This document shows positions 1 through 7,204 of a DNA stretch of 34,227 bases, piece by piece; position 1 is the stretch's first letter; each line of letters starts with the position of its first letter. The stretch spans positions 1 to 34,227 of the forward strand of contig JADFYG010000062.1 in the NCBI GenBank assembly GCA_015233155.1. The letters are read 5' to 3'. The notes below the pieces were generated by a model. It was not told the origin of the DNA and did not search any database. It saw nothing but the letters and a program-made list of their open reading frames with translations. Source of the DNA: Candidatus Rifleibacteriota bacterium. GTDB lineage: Bacteria; Muiribacteriota; Ozemobacteria; Ozemobacterales; Ozemobacteraceae. Both the position numbers and the translations under genes were made by a program.

Positions 1-25
1 GTATATGGGTCATTGGAAAAAATCG

Positions 26-265
26 AGATCGTCCTCTCTTTGCAATCACCTTAACACCCGGCGAAACATCTGAAACAAAGCCCGTTTTCACATGATTAGC
101 TCATCCATATTTGCAATCAGGGACCAGCTCGGGTAAGTGGCTGCATCTCTTGCCTGGAGCCCATTTTCTCGTTCAGCTCGTCCATCTTTGCAATCAATGC
201 GCTGAATTGCCTCTGGCAGAAAAACCGCTTTGGAGGCGGGTGAAGCTCGTCCATCTTTGCAATCA
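26..265. repeat. Four-copy periodic repeat in the tail of the zinc-finger gene
   Basis: Four copies of a 22-bp motif with core AGCTCGTCCATCTTTGCAAT lie at about 26-48 (degenerate), 98-119 (two mismatches), 175-196 and 244-265 (identical to each other). The periods are 72, 77 and 69 bp. Copies two to four overlap the minus-strand coding region and encode the recurring peptide IAKMDEL; the first copy lies beyond its stop codon. The spacers are dissimilar. This reads as expansion and decay of a coding minisatellite. Confidence 0.75.
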
Positions 266-560
266 TTTCGGCTGATTGATTGCGACGACTATTACGATTA
301 CTTTGCTGAAGCCTGTTTTGTTTCGTATAGTCCGGACGGCGTTCGCGATACTGTTGCCAGTAATTTAGATGCTTCTGTCGCCATCGCTTCTGGGCTATTG
401 CTTGATTCTCTCGATAGTCCGCGTCTTGCTTCAGTTTCGCCCGTTGCCACTGACTCTTCCGTTTTCGCCTGCACTTTTTCCGTCCGCATGTCTTTTGTCG
501 GATAGCCGTGGCATGGTGAGGAATAAACGGTTTGCCGCATTGCTCACAGATTTTCTCCAT
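117..560 (-). CDS. Small basic zinc-finger protein with repeated C-terminal tail
   Basis: 147 aa. The N-terminal 35 residues hold CEQCGKPF followed by CGRKKC, a Cys2-Cys2 pattern that could bind one zinc ion. The next 65 residues are very rich in Arg, Lys, Gln and aromatic residues (for example QKRWRQKH and YWQQYRERRPDY), which suggests nucleic-acid binding. The last third contains the peptide IAKMDEL at least twice and is encoded by the 70-bp periodic repeat. I have an impression of similar short proteins next to mobile elements in PVC-group bacteria, but cannot verify it. The Shine-Dalgarno signal before the ATG at 560 is poor, so the start is uncertain. The function is unknown, and the tail may be a degenerate extension. 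Confidence 0.6.
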   Translation of the reverse strand: MEKICEQCGKPFIPHHATAIRQKTCGRKKCRRKRKSQWQRAKLKQDADYRENQAIAQKRWRQKHLNYWQQYRERRPDYTKQNRLQQSNRNSRRNQSAEMIAKMDELHPPPKRFFCQRQFSALIAKMDELNEKMGSRQEMQPLTRAGP

Positions 561-1012
561 TTCTTACTCGACCATCAATCAGAATCGCAGCGAGATAGAA
601 AAGCTGCGCTGACCTATCAGAAACATCGCTTGAGATAAGGTCATCTACAAAGTGTCGGTTCGAGATAGTGAAAATTACTGCGATGAAAAGTTCCATGACC
701 AAGCTTTCGGGACTACTACAAAGGCTACAAATCTGAAAAATGCCTTTGTGAACAGATTCCGGCAAAGCGGCTTTGACCCACGGGTGAAAATAGGACGCCA
801 AAAAATCGGTGAGGCGGGTCAGTTAATCGGCGATGGATGGGTCAGATTTTCACCGGCGGTAACAGGCAATACGTCTTTGGCAAGCACTGCAATGCGGTAG
901 TGCTGAAAAACACCATCTGGCGTCCTATCTTGTGGCGTTATAGCCACGAATGCTTCTTTGCGCCCTGAGAAGCGTGCAGAATTCTTCCCATTGTGAAGAA
1001 TGAAAGGAAAAT
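561..1012. other. Non-coding stretch with several inverted repeats
   Basis: No convincing gene is seen. The stretch holds an 11-bp inverted repeat, ATAGGACGCCA at 790-800 and its complement at 918-928. Nested inside is a hairpin with arms AGCACT at 883-888 and AGTGCT at 899-904. Two further hairpins follow: GTGGC/GCCAC at 932-947 and TTCTTC/GAAGAA just before the ribosome-binding site of the next gene. It could be a structured leader, a small RNA or a remnant of a mobile element; I see no known RNA family. Confidence 0.45.
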
Positions 1013-1651
1013 ATGAAACCACATCATCGTATTACAGCTGTCGTCGCTTTGGCTCAATCCATTGCGGCAAGTAAGCAGGGGGATGCCAAGGCTCTTCATC
1101 TCCGTATTTCGTTTGCAAAGAGTCAAGCAGCTTTGAATCAATATCCCAAAGATCATCTTGAGCATATTCTTAGAATCTCCGATTTTGCGGGCAGCCTATG
1201 TGCAATTGTTCCATGGAAAGCACTCGGTGTCGCCATCGACACTAACAGCATTATGAAATTAAAAATCACGATGCATTCTGGTGACGATGATTCAATGAAG
1301 ATTAATCAGCATGGAATATCGGCAAACACATTTTTTACCGGACCAGACGAAGATCAATGTGGCCTTCATATTGTTACTACGGCATCTGGTGAACAGAACT
1401 TCAACGTCGAGAACATAGATCCCCAAATAATCTGCAATCTTGTGGCGGAAGCAAAATACTTGTTCAATTACCATCATCCAGACAATTGTGATCTGAAAAA
1501 TCACTCTGTGACGTTCCATTTCAGCGGCTTGATTCCTCTTGAAAATGACAGTTTACAACCAGTTTATCCACACTCGATTGATGCCTTGTATATCGTCCCA
1601 GGCAGCCATCATCAAACGAAGCTTATAGAAGTGGGATCAGCCAATCGATAA
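1013..1651 (+). CDS. Hypothetical protein, member 1 of a local paralogous family
   Basis: 212 aa, start ATG at 1013 behind AAAGGA. No known domain recognised, no signal peptide and no membrane segment. The central part (about residues 75-130, around MKLKITMHSGDD) has the same layout as the proteins at 1844 and 3347: a strand with pattern L-x-I-T, a charged turn, then a region rich in small residues, a helix and a last strand near the C-terminus. The match is weak and read by eye. It is followed directly by a stem-loop and then by the next paralogue. Function unknown; the setting is a mobile-element accessory region. Confidence 0.7.
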   Translation: MKPHHRITAVVALAQSIAASKQGDAKALHLRISFAKSQAALNQYPKDHLEHILRISDFAGSLCAIVPWKALGVAIDTNSIMKLKITMHSGDDDSMKINQHGISANTFFTGPDEDQCGLHIVTTASGEQNFNVENIDPQIICNLVAEAKYLFNYHHPDNCDLKNHSVTFHFSGLIPLENDSLQPVYPHSIDALYIVPGSHHQTKLIEVGSANR

Positions 1652-1666
1652 ATAAGTTTCCTTTTT

Positions 1667-1697
1667 TTCCCGGATGTCAACAAAAGGCATCCGGGAA
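1667..1697. repeat. Stem-loop after the first paralogue gene
   Basis: Perfect 10-bp arms TTCCCGGATG (1667-1676) and CATCCGGGAA (1688-1697) around an 11-nt loop, 15 nt after the stop codon. The T-run lies before the stem on the plus strand, not after it, so this is not a classical intrinsic terminator. It may protect the 3' end of the transcript or belong to the hairpin family found elsewhere in this half of the window. Confidence 0.6.
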
Positions 1698-1768
1698 GAA
1701 TATGCTCACCATCGCTTCAAAGCCCAATTATAAGCCATGACGGCATGAAAGGAGATATTACGTTCGCT

Positions 1769-1835
1769 CAATTTCGCGTTTTCGGATTTTAATTGCTGGA
1801 AACACGTTACTGTCTTGCATTCAAGACGAAAGGGA
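1769..1835 (+). promoter_or_regulatory. Conserved leader, copy 1
   Basis: Shares CAATTTCGCGTTTTCGGATT and a following GTCTT/AAGAC hairpin with the leader at 3268-3333. Both lie just upstream of a paralogous gene, so a common regulatory role is plausible. In one frame both copies read QFRV-x-GF, so a decayed or short leader peptide is an alternative. Confidence 0.5.
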
Positions 1836-1843
1836 AAAGAACC

Positions 1844-2452
1844 ATGAAAACTCACTGTGAAGAAATAATTGGTGCTGAAATTTTGTCTACAAGAATCTTC
1901 GATAATGCTCCTGGAGTTGACCCACTCCTTGTGCAGATCGTCTTCGCTGAACATCCGTTAGAAAATCCGGAATCGCATCTTAAGGGTGATGGAACAATAG
2001 TCATGGCCAAGAGACTTATATGGGCAGCAAAGGATTTGCTCTCTTTTGAACAACATGGAATGATGATTCCCCTTGCAAAGCCAATGTCAATGTTGATTAC
2101 TGTTCATCACAATCGATCTCGTAAGATGGCCGCTTTGCCGGTTGTAGGAGCCGTAGAATTTGTTGATGAACTCATGCCAAAAGAAATGGGTGTCGTGATG
2201 TGCCTCGACGGGAAACCTAGCACCAAAAAAGGTAGTGCGTTGAGAAAGGGACAAGTCGTTGCTGAATTGGCATGGGAATTTTTGGGAACTCTTCTGTCCT
2301 CATTCCCAGCGCTTGGTCGGATTGAACACATGACAATTCAAGTAGATGGCATAGAAAGCCTTGTGAACGGGGCGACAGCACCTCACAGTCCATCGCATGA
2401 GGCAACTGAAGTAGTCGAACCACCCAGAAAGAGCATGGAGATTGAAATTTAA
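1844..2452 (+). CDS. Hypothetical protein, member 2 of a local paralogous family
   Basis: 202 aa. The ATG at 1844 behind AAAGGGAAA is preferred over an upstream non-ATG codon at 1793, because that extension overlaps the conserved leader. The protein aligns by eye with the one encoded at 3347: a helix before PLAKPMSMLITV, a Gly-rich strand with VVMCLDG, a helix after LRKGQVV and a final strand IEHMTIQVDGIE match PLRITI, GVLVCLDE, LKKGQKVIDLAL and RILHLFIQLDDLE. The shared VxVCLD and LxKGQxV motifs make the relation convincing. The last 35 residues are Pro- and Glu-rich and probably disordered. No function recognised. Confidence 0.75.
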   Translation: MKTHCEEIIGAEILSTRIFDNAPGVDPLLVQIVFAEHPLENPESHLKGDGTIVMAKRLIWAAKDLLSFEQHGMMIPLAKPMSMLITVHHNRSRKMAALPVVGAVEFVDELMPKEMGVVMCLDGKPSTKKGSALRKGQVVAELAWEFLGTLLSSFPALGRIEHMTIQVDGIESLVNGATAPHSPSHEATEVVEPPRKSMEIEI

Positions 2453-2640
2453 TTTCACTGCTTCCCAATATCCTATGTCACTGCAAAAGCCAAATTAGAT
2501 ATCGTGATGGATGAAAGGAGATAAACTCTCATTAATAGTTGCATTAATACAGATGTGTGATTATTTCGTTCAGTTCAGATATTCATAACGACAAATTAAT
2601 TGTCGTGACTAACTGTGATGTGAATCTTAGGAGGATTCAG

Positions 2641-3120
2641 ATGAAAAATAGGAAATTTCTTCGATCGTCGGATGACGATACTGCCAATGATATTCGTGAA
2701 AAACAAGCAGACGAAAATACGGAAGAGTCGTCGGATGCCTCATCAGAATCAGAAGAATCAAATGATCTAATCGTTGAAAAACCAGAGAATGAAGATGATG
2801 ACATTCCGGAAGGTCCAAACACCGCAAGGATAAAAGAGGTATACAAGACTCGCGAGGACACTCCAGGATTACCGCCTCGAATAAACTTTAAACTTCGACT
2901 CAAGACAGGTGAAGAATTTATCCAGGGATATAACTTCGATATGTCCACAGACTCGCTGTTTGTGAAGGTTCTTCATATATTATTCGGCAAGCAGCATCAA
3001 AAAATCAATCTTCAGTCATTAGTTGGCACGAAATGGCATGTAATCATGAAAAGATATAAGGGGATACTCAATGCCTGGTTCCAGAAAAAAATAGAGAAGA
3101 AAGTAGCAGACGCAGCATAG
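2641..3120 (+). CDS. Hypothetical protein with acidic disordered N-terminus
   Basis: 159 aa, start ATG at 2641. The ribosome-binding site AGGAGG sits in the loop of a small hairpin with arms GAATC and GATTC, which could mask it. Residues about 10-65 are almost all Asp, Glu, Ser and Asn (runs such as SSDASSESEESND) and must be disordered. The C-terminal half (from about residue 75) is basic with a compact look, including KLRLKTGEEF and KWHVIMKRYKGILNAWF. The arrangement of an acidic tail and a basic domain is typical of small nucleic-acid-associated proteins, but I recognise no family. It lies between two paralogues in the same direction. Confidence 0.7.
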   Translation: MKNRKFLRSSDDDTANDIREKQADENTEESSDASSESEESNDLIVEKPENEDDDIPEGPNTARIKEVYKTREDTPGLPPRINFKLRLKTGEEFIQGYNFDMSTDSLFVKVLHILFGKQHQKINLQSLVGTKWHVIMKRYKGILNAWFQKKIEKKVADAA

Positions 3121-3179
3121 TCCCTTTTCAATAAGTCTCTCGAAATCATCTCAAATCTGTATTGCTGTGTAATTTTCAT

Positions 3180-3214
3180 GGATTCTCCAGTTCAGCCGAG
3201 AGCCGGAGGTCCCC
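3180..3214. repeat. Intergenic repeat, copy 1 (degenerate)
   Basis: The sequence GATTCTCCAGTTC followed by GAGAGCCGGAG and TCCCC matches the element at 3987-4022 with several changes. In this copy the outer stem is broken. Confidence 0.5.
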
Positions 3215-3267
3215 GTCTCATCACATTACTTGAATAAAATCAAAGTCGATCAATGATACAAAATCAT

Positions 3268-3333
3268 CAATTTCGCGTTTCCGGATTTCAACGTGCCGGG
3301 AACATCATACTGACCGTCTTGATAAAGACGACT
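3268..3333 (+). promoter_or_regulatory. Conserved leader, copy 2
   Basis: Second copy of the leader seen at 1769-1835: CAATTTCGCGTTTCCGGATT followed by the hairpin GTCTT-gat-AAAGAC, ending a few bases before the AGGAGG site of the 3347 gene. Confidence 0.5.
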
Positions 3334-3346
3334 TCAGGAGGAAAAT

Positions 3347-3946
3347 ATGCCAAGAAAAGCTTCGGAGAAATACTCTATTAGAGTTCTTTCAACAGATTTC
3401 TATGAGGTAGATACGAATGATGGTATTGCAATACACATAAACTACAGTCTTTCTCCGATTACGGCAATCGACAACAATCTTGCTGATACTGAAAAGGCTG
3501 GCGTTACAGCGGAAAATCTTGTCAAAGCAGTAAACAACTTTGTTCCATTGAAGAGATGGAAAAGAAAAATTCCTTTCGACTCCATAATACCCTTGCGTAT
3601 TACGATAACCTGCAATGGATCAGAGAATGCAACTTTCCCTCCACGTATGATTGCCGGACATTCCTTCGGTGGACAAGGTTTGTGGGGAGGTGGAGTTTTA
3701 GTATGCCTCGATGAAAACTGCGTCAAACATCCAGAAGTTTTTATGAGAGAAAGGCTCGATCTCAAAAAAGGCCAAAAGGTCATCGACTTGGCCTTGAAGA
3801 TTGTCAAAGACTCCATTGATTTATCCAAGCTTCCGGGAAGAATCTTGCATCTGTTCATTCAATTAGACGATCTCGAAATTATCACACCCTTTGAAGAGTT
3901 TCGTCGTAAGCCATGCCTGGAAAAATTAGAAGAACTCGCTCTCTGA
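3347..3946 (+). CDS. Hypothetical protein, member 3 of a local paralogous family
   Basis: 199 aa, start ATG at 3347 behind a strong AGGAGG. Clear relative of the protein at 1844: shared motifs are PLRITI (residues about 84-89), VLVCLDE, LKKGQKV and a C-terminal strand LHLFIQLDDLE. The middle holds a Gly-rich loop (GHSFGGQGLWGGG) not present in the other members. No signal peptide or membrane segment. The conserved leader upstream supports joint regulation with the 1844 gene. Function unknown. Confidence 0.75.
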   Translation: MPRKASEKYSIRVLSTDFYEVDTNDGIAIHINYSLSPITAIDNNLADTEKAGVTAENLVKAVNNFVPLKRWKRKIPFDSIIPLRITITCNGSENATFPPRMIAGHSFGGQGLWGGGVLVCLDENCVKHPEVFMRERLDLKKGQKVIDLALKIVKDSIDLSKLPGRILHLFIQLDDLEIITPFEEFRRKPCLEKLEELAL

Positions 3947-3986
3947 CTTTAATACTCGTCATTAACGAATTGCAGCAAACATTTTC

Positions 3987-4022
3987 GGGACTCTCCAGTT
4001 CGATGGAGAGCCGGAGAGTCCC
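3987..4022. repeat. Intergenic repeat, copy 2 (intact hairpin)
   Basis: Perfect 10-bp arms GGGACTCTCC (3987-3996) and GGAGAGTCCC (4013-4022) around a 16-nt loop. It matches the degenerate copy at 3180-3214 and lies directly upstream of the ATPase gene. Confidence 0.65.
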
Positions 4023-4047
4023 CATCTCAATACAGGAGTAACTTCAC

Positions 4048-5223
4048 TTGAACAGCTCAAAAAATCGAAAAATATATGATCCTGAAACAGAAGAGGCAAA
4101 ACAAGATGTAGATGAATTGCCTCACGACTTTCTCGACCCGGAGAAATCCACAATTAACGGCCTTCTCGATAATAAACCTCCCGACAGGAAGTATCTGATA
4201 AAGAACCTGCTAACGAAAGACCCTCTTATTACGATTGCTGCGCCTGGAGGTATGGGAAAGGGGTATTGTGCTTTACAGACCGCCGTATCAATGGCAACAC
4301 AAATTCCGCTTTTCAAAAATCCAAACTTCACCGTTCCGAAAGCCGGAAATGTAGTTTTTCTCAGTCTGGAAGATGACCGCCATGTAGTTCGTGAACGCTT
4401 ATGGGCCATTTATCATAATGTGACGGCAACGATGACCGATGATGAAAAAGCCGACATCAAGGCAAAGATGGAAAAGAGAATAATAATTCCTCCATCAGCT
4501 GGAAAGATGTTTCCGCTTTTCCCGGATAAATCTCGCAAGAACATGAAAGCTCTCATCAAGTTCATTACGGAAATCGGCAATGTGAAGTTACTGATTCTGG
4601 ACCCGGCCAATCTGCTTTTACATGAAGATCTGTCAAAAAATGACATGGTGAGCAGATTTACTCAGAAACTTCAGGAGGTCAGCAAAGAGACGAAGGCAAC
4701 CATAATGCTACTGACTCATACAAACAAGTTTGCAATGCGTGACAGTCAATCCGGGGGAGATTCGACAGGGGTATTAGGTGCTGTGTCGCTTGTGAATACA
4801 AGTAGGGTCGTATACACTATGAGATCGCCCGGCGATGCATACCTCAAAGAATATGAGCTTTTTGAAGAGCCAGAAAACTATGTGATACTGCATAACGCAA
4901 AGGGCAATTATGTTCCGAGAGGCATGGGAAATGTCCTTTTGAAGAGAGCTGATGGTGGCGTTTTGGAGTACATCGCGTTGAAGCCGGATGATCCAATGAA
5001 ACATCCAAATGGAATCGCTTCACTTGTGCAAAAACAGCCGGGTATCGGAAAAACCGAATTGTTAAGGATGTATTGTGAACAAGCTGGAACCGCTCGTAGA
5101 GATGCTGAAAAGGCCATCTATTCTGCTGAAAAAGGCAAGCTGATCGTCATCGGTCCAGAGAAGAAGAATAATAGGATCAGTTACTTTCCGCCATCAGATG
5201 CCGTTGAAGAGGAAGAATTGTAG
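4048..5223 (+). CDS. RecA/RepA-like P-loop ATPase (AAA_25 type)
   Basis: 391 aa. The TTG start at 4048 is supported by AGGAG at 4034-4038 with 9-nt spacing. The fold is that of plasmid RepA-type replicative helicases and related RecA-like ATPases: P-loop APGGMGKG at about residues 65-72, a strand with SLEDD after it, Walker B-like LLILDPANLL near 185, and LLTHTNK near 220, which is the usual sensor position. The family normally has Ser or Thr after the P-loop Lys; here it is Gly72, which may weaken Mg-ATP binding. The C-terminal 80 residues look like a winged helix. Probable role: replication helicase or loader of the mobile element. A defence ATPase cannot be ruled out. Confidence 0.8.
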   Translation: MNSSKNRKIYDPETEEAKQDVDELPHDFLDPEKSTINGLLDNKPPDRKYLIKNLLTKDPLITIAAPGGMGKGYCALQTAVSMATQIPLFKNPNFTVPKAGNVVFLSLEDDRHVVRERLWAIYHNVTATMTDDEKADIKAKMEKRIIIPPSAGKMFPLFPDKSRKNMKALIKFITEIGNVKLLILDPANLLLHEDLSKNDMVSRFTQKLQEVSKETKATIMLLTHTNKFAMRDSQSGGDSTGVLGAVSLVNTSRVVYTMRSPGDAYLKEYELFEEPENYVILHNAKGNYVPRGMGNVLLKRADGGVLEYIALKPDDPMKHPNGIASLVQKQPGIGKTELLRMYCEQAGTARRDAEKAIYSAEKGKLIVIGPEKKNNRISYFPPSDAVEEEEL

Positions 5224-5530
5224 GAAAAGTTCCCGTTCTATCGGAAATGCAGACAAACAGATGCAAAAAACACCAGAAAATATGTATTTATGAGGTTCCC
5301 CATGCCTCGTGAAAATTGAGGGTCGTAAATATCGCCTGTGATGCCGGTTCCCCGGTTTTCCGGTTTCCCTATATATAGGTATAGAAAACCAAAAAATGTG
5401 TGGCTGGTTTCCCGGACCCTAAAGTCCGGGGAAACCTTGCCGCACATGAAATAAATAATGAAAGGAGACGCCATTTTTCGCCCTGGTCTGTGAATTATCA
5501 TCAAATCACAAAACAAGAAGGAGAAATAAT
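5224..5530. other. Intergenic stretch rich in GGTTTCCC-type hairpins
   Basis: No gene seen. It contains the hairpin at 5398-5445 and a further run of GGTTCCCC / CCGGTTTTCC / GGTTTCCC tracts at 5345-5370, resembling 9660-9775. Confidence 0.5.
5398..5445. repeat. GGTTTCCC hairpin element
   Basis: Long imperfect stem: GTGTGGC pairs with GCCGCAC at the base, and GGTTTCCCGGAC pairs with GTCCGGGGAAACC around a CTAAA loop. Same loop and arm pattern as 9588-9638. Confidence 0.7.
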
Positions 5531-5848
5531 ATGACATGTAGGACCGCAATGTACACAGTGGTATCGAAAAAAGGTGACCCGGCTGATCACTACGAGCGTG
5601 AAATGATTGCAGCCAACCTCGCAGATATTCATGGATATGGCAATCCCAAGCTCTACTACGATGTTTTGGATTCGACGACTGCACTCAAGAAACTATGCGG
5701 TGCTGAGAAAGAGTCTACTGTCGTCATTTTCGAGAGTGACGTCGATATTTCCGACAGCATGAAGATATTCTCAGCAGTTTCCATACTGTTAAAGAATAAG
5801 TGCGACGTTCTCTTCACGCAATTGACTGATCAATTCAGTAACGAGTGA
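5531..5848 (+). CDS. Small hypothetical protein
   Basis: 105 aa, start ATG at 5531 behind AAGGAG. The sequence alternates predicted helices and strands and includes a hydrophobic strand STVVIFESDVD. No Cys cluster, signal peptide or membrane segment. I do not recognise a family. It stands alone between hairpin-rich intergenic DNA and the zinc-ribbon gene at 5936, in the same direction. Confidence 0.6.
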   Translation: MTCRTAMYTVVSKKGDPADHYEREMIAANLADIHGYGNPKLYYDVLDSTTALKKLCGAEKESTVVIFESDVDISDSMKIFSAVSILLKNKCDVLFTQLTDQFSNE

Positions 5849-5935
5849 CTTTTCCGAGGCTTAGCGACAAGAGGCTTTTATCTATCGTAAATCATATCTA
5901 TAAACATTATTCAAAAAAGAAAGAGAGGTTCCATT

Positions 5936-6607
5936 ATGGAGCCATTAGTATCAATAGCAAAATCAGGAACAATGAGTATTGAATTGGAACCATGTGGTGA
6001 GGCTAAGAAGAAAGCTGCTGAGAATCATATTAAAATAATTTCACTGATTAACGCAATTGCTCATCATGATGATCGTATCTATCAGGAGCTTAATAGCGTC
6101 TTTCCAAAGCTCAATCACGACAAGGTTGAACATGATCTAATACAACATGATTTGAAATTATTTCTTACGCAATTTAACCATGGCGTAAACTCTAGTTATG
6201 CTTATACAGAATCTATCCTGTCAAAGGACTTGACGCCATATATCTATGATTTCTATAACCTCAACATTTCTTTCAAGGACATTATAGTTGAAAGAGAAGT
6301 GGTAACAAAATCTGAATTTAAACTGGTGGCGAAGTCGGATTCAGAATTAACTTCATGGTATGAAATTCGAGCATTATTGTTCACCAATCTTTATATGGCA
6401 CAGTTCGACAATTATCTTAGTGAGTTAATCGGAGTTTGCCCTGTATGTAGTCACGTTTTTGAGATAAAACACTCGAAGCATTGGTGCGATACTCCTGCTT
6501 GCACTGAACGCTTTCAACATGATCATTTTGCCGGAGAACTCCCAGATCGCGATGAATTCCCTCTCAATATAAACATTCATGAAAAATATGAAGAACTCGA
6601 CCTGTAA
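5936..6607 (+). CDS. Hypothetical protein with C-terminal zinc ribbon
   Basis: 223 aa, start ATG at 5936 behind AGAGAGG. Residues 1-165 are mostly helical. Near residue 167 the sequence CPVC is followed after about 15 residues by WCDTPAC, a Cys4 pattern that resembles the CGNR-type zinc finger (C-x2-C ... W/Y-C-x3-4-C), though the typical Asn-Arg after the last Cys is absent. Proteins of this shape are often DNA-binding regulators; that role is inferred. The low GC is like its neighbours. Confidence 0.65.
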   Translation: MEPLVSIAKSGTMSIELEPCGEAKKKAAENHIKIISLINAIAHHDDRIYQELNSVFPKLNHDKVEHDLIQHDLKLFLTQFNHGVNSSYAYTESILSKDLTPYIYDFYNLNISFKDIIVEREVVTKSEFKLVAKSDSELTSWYEIRALLFTNLYMAQFDNYLSELIGVCPVCSHVFEIKHSKHWCDTPACTERFQHDHFAGELPDRDEFPLNINIHEKYEELDL

Positions 6608-6642
6608 TTACAGTTGATTGATACTCCAATCTCGGAAATAGG

Positions 6643-6676
6643 GGTTCCCCGAAACCCATAAAGGTTTTGGGGAGCC
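6643..6676. repeat. GGTTTCCC-type hairpin element (variant)
   Basis: GGTTCCCCGAAACC pairs with GGTTTTGGGGAGCC around a short AT-rich loop, about 35 nt after the stop of the zinc-ribbon gene; it may also act as its 3' end. Confidence 0.55.
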
Positions 6677-6701
6677 ATTTCAAGTTGATTCCATGATTGT
6701 A

Positions 6702-6737
6702 AAAAACCGGGAGGTGAGTCATAAAGACTCACCTCCC
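6702..6737 (-). terminator. Intrinsic terminator of the 6772 gene
   Basis: Perfect 12-bp stem, GGGAGGTGAGTC (6709-6720) and GACTCACCTCCC (6726-6737), with a 5-nt loop. On the minus strand it is followed by GGTTTTTT, the U-tract. It lies 35 nt past the stop of the minus-strand gene. Confidence 0.85.
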
Positions 6738-6771
6738 AATATGCAACCCACAGCCCTCAGAGAGAACTGTA

Positions 6772-7071
6772 TTATTCGTGAATGCGCTTTAAAAGCTGAG
6801 TGGACTTACCATTCTCACACCATTCTGAACGATAAGTATCCTTGATGCTGTTCAATGCCGGATCAAGACGACATAATTTCTTTCCCATTTTTTGAGCCTC
6901 TCGTAAATCCGGTTCTCTCGACAACACAAATGAGAAATAGTCACTCTCGACAATAATATCGAGTGCGTCCGGATAGGCAAACTTGATACTTGCGACGATA
7001 TTCTTGTAATGATCGAGCAGATCGACCTTACATTTGAAAGCTTTCTTCTTCAGACCATACTTGATAATCAT
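6772..7071 (-). CDS. Small hypothetical protein
   Basis: 99 aa, start ATG at 7071 behind AAAGGAG with good spacing, and followed by a strong terminator, so it is a real single-gene unit. The sequence is basic at the N-terminus (GLKKKAFKCK), then mixed, with a strand LDIIVESDYFSFVLS in the middle. No family recognised. Its place directly downstream of the serine recombinase on the same strand suggests an accessory role in the mobile element. Confidence 0.65.
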   Translation of the reverse strand: MIIKYGLKKKAFKCKVDLLDHYKNIVASIKFAYPDALDIIVESDYFSFVLSREPDLREAQKMGKKLCRLDPALNSIKDTYRSEWCENGKSTQLLKRIHE

Positions 7072-7152
7072 TTGTTATCTCCTTTACTGATCATGTTCTT
7101 CCTGTAGGTATACTTGCGGGATGCGCTTCTATCTCTAATTTTGTACATAGAA

Positions 7153-7194
7153 AAAAAGAACGATGGAGTGATTTTTTACTCCGCCGTTCTTTTT
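7153..7194 (-). terminator. Intrinsic terminator of the recombinase gene
   Basis: Arms AAAAAGAACG (7153-7162) and CGTTCTTTTT (7185-7194) plus inner arms GGAGT and ACTCC. A-rich and T-rich tails flank it on both sides, so it may work in both directions; on the minus strand it lies just after the recombinase stop. Confidence 0.8.
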
Positions 7195-7204
7195 CCTTTT
7201 TTGG

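Noticed and set aside
26..265. CRISPR array
   Set aside because: Only four copies with 2-5 mismatches, short 22-bp repeats without dyad, spacers of 47-55 bp, and no cas genes; copies two to four lie in a coding frame.
230..505. 91-aa plus-strand frame at the left edge
   Set aside because: It lies opposite the zinc-finger gene, whose Cys pattern supports the minus strand.
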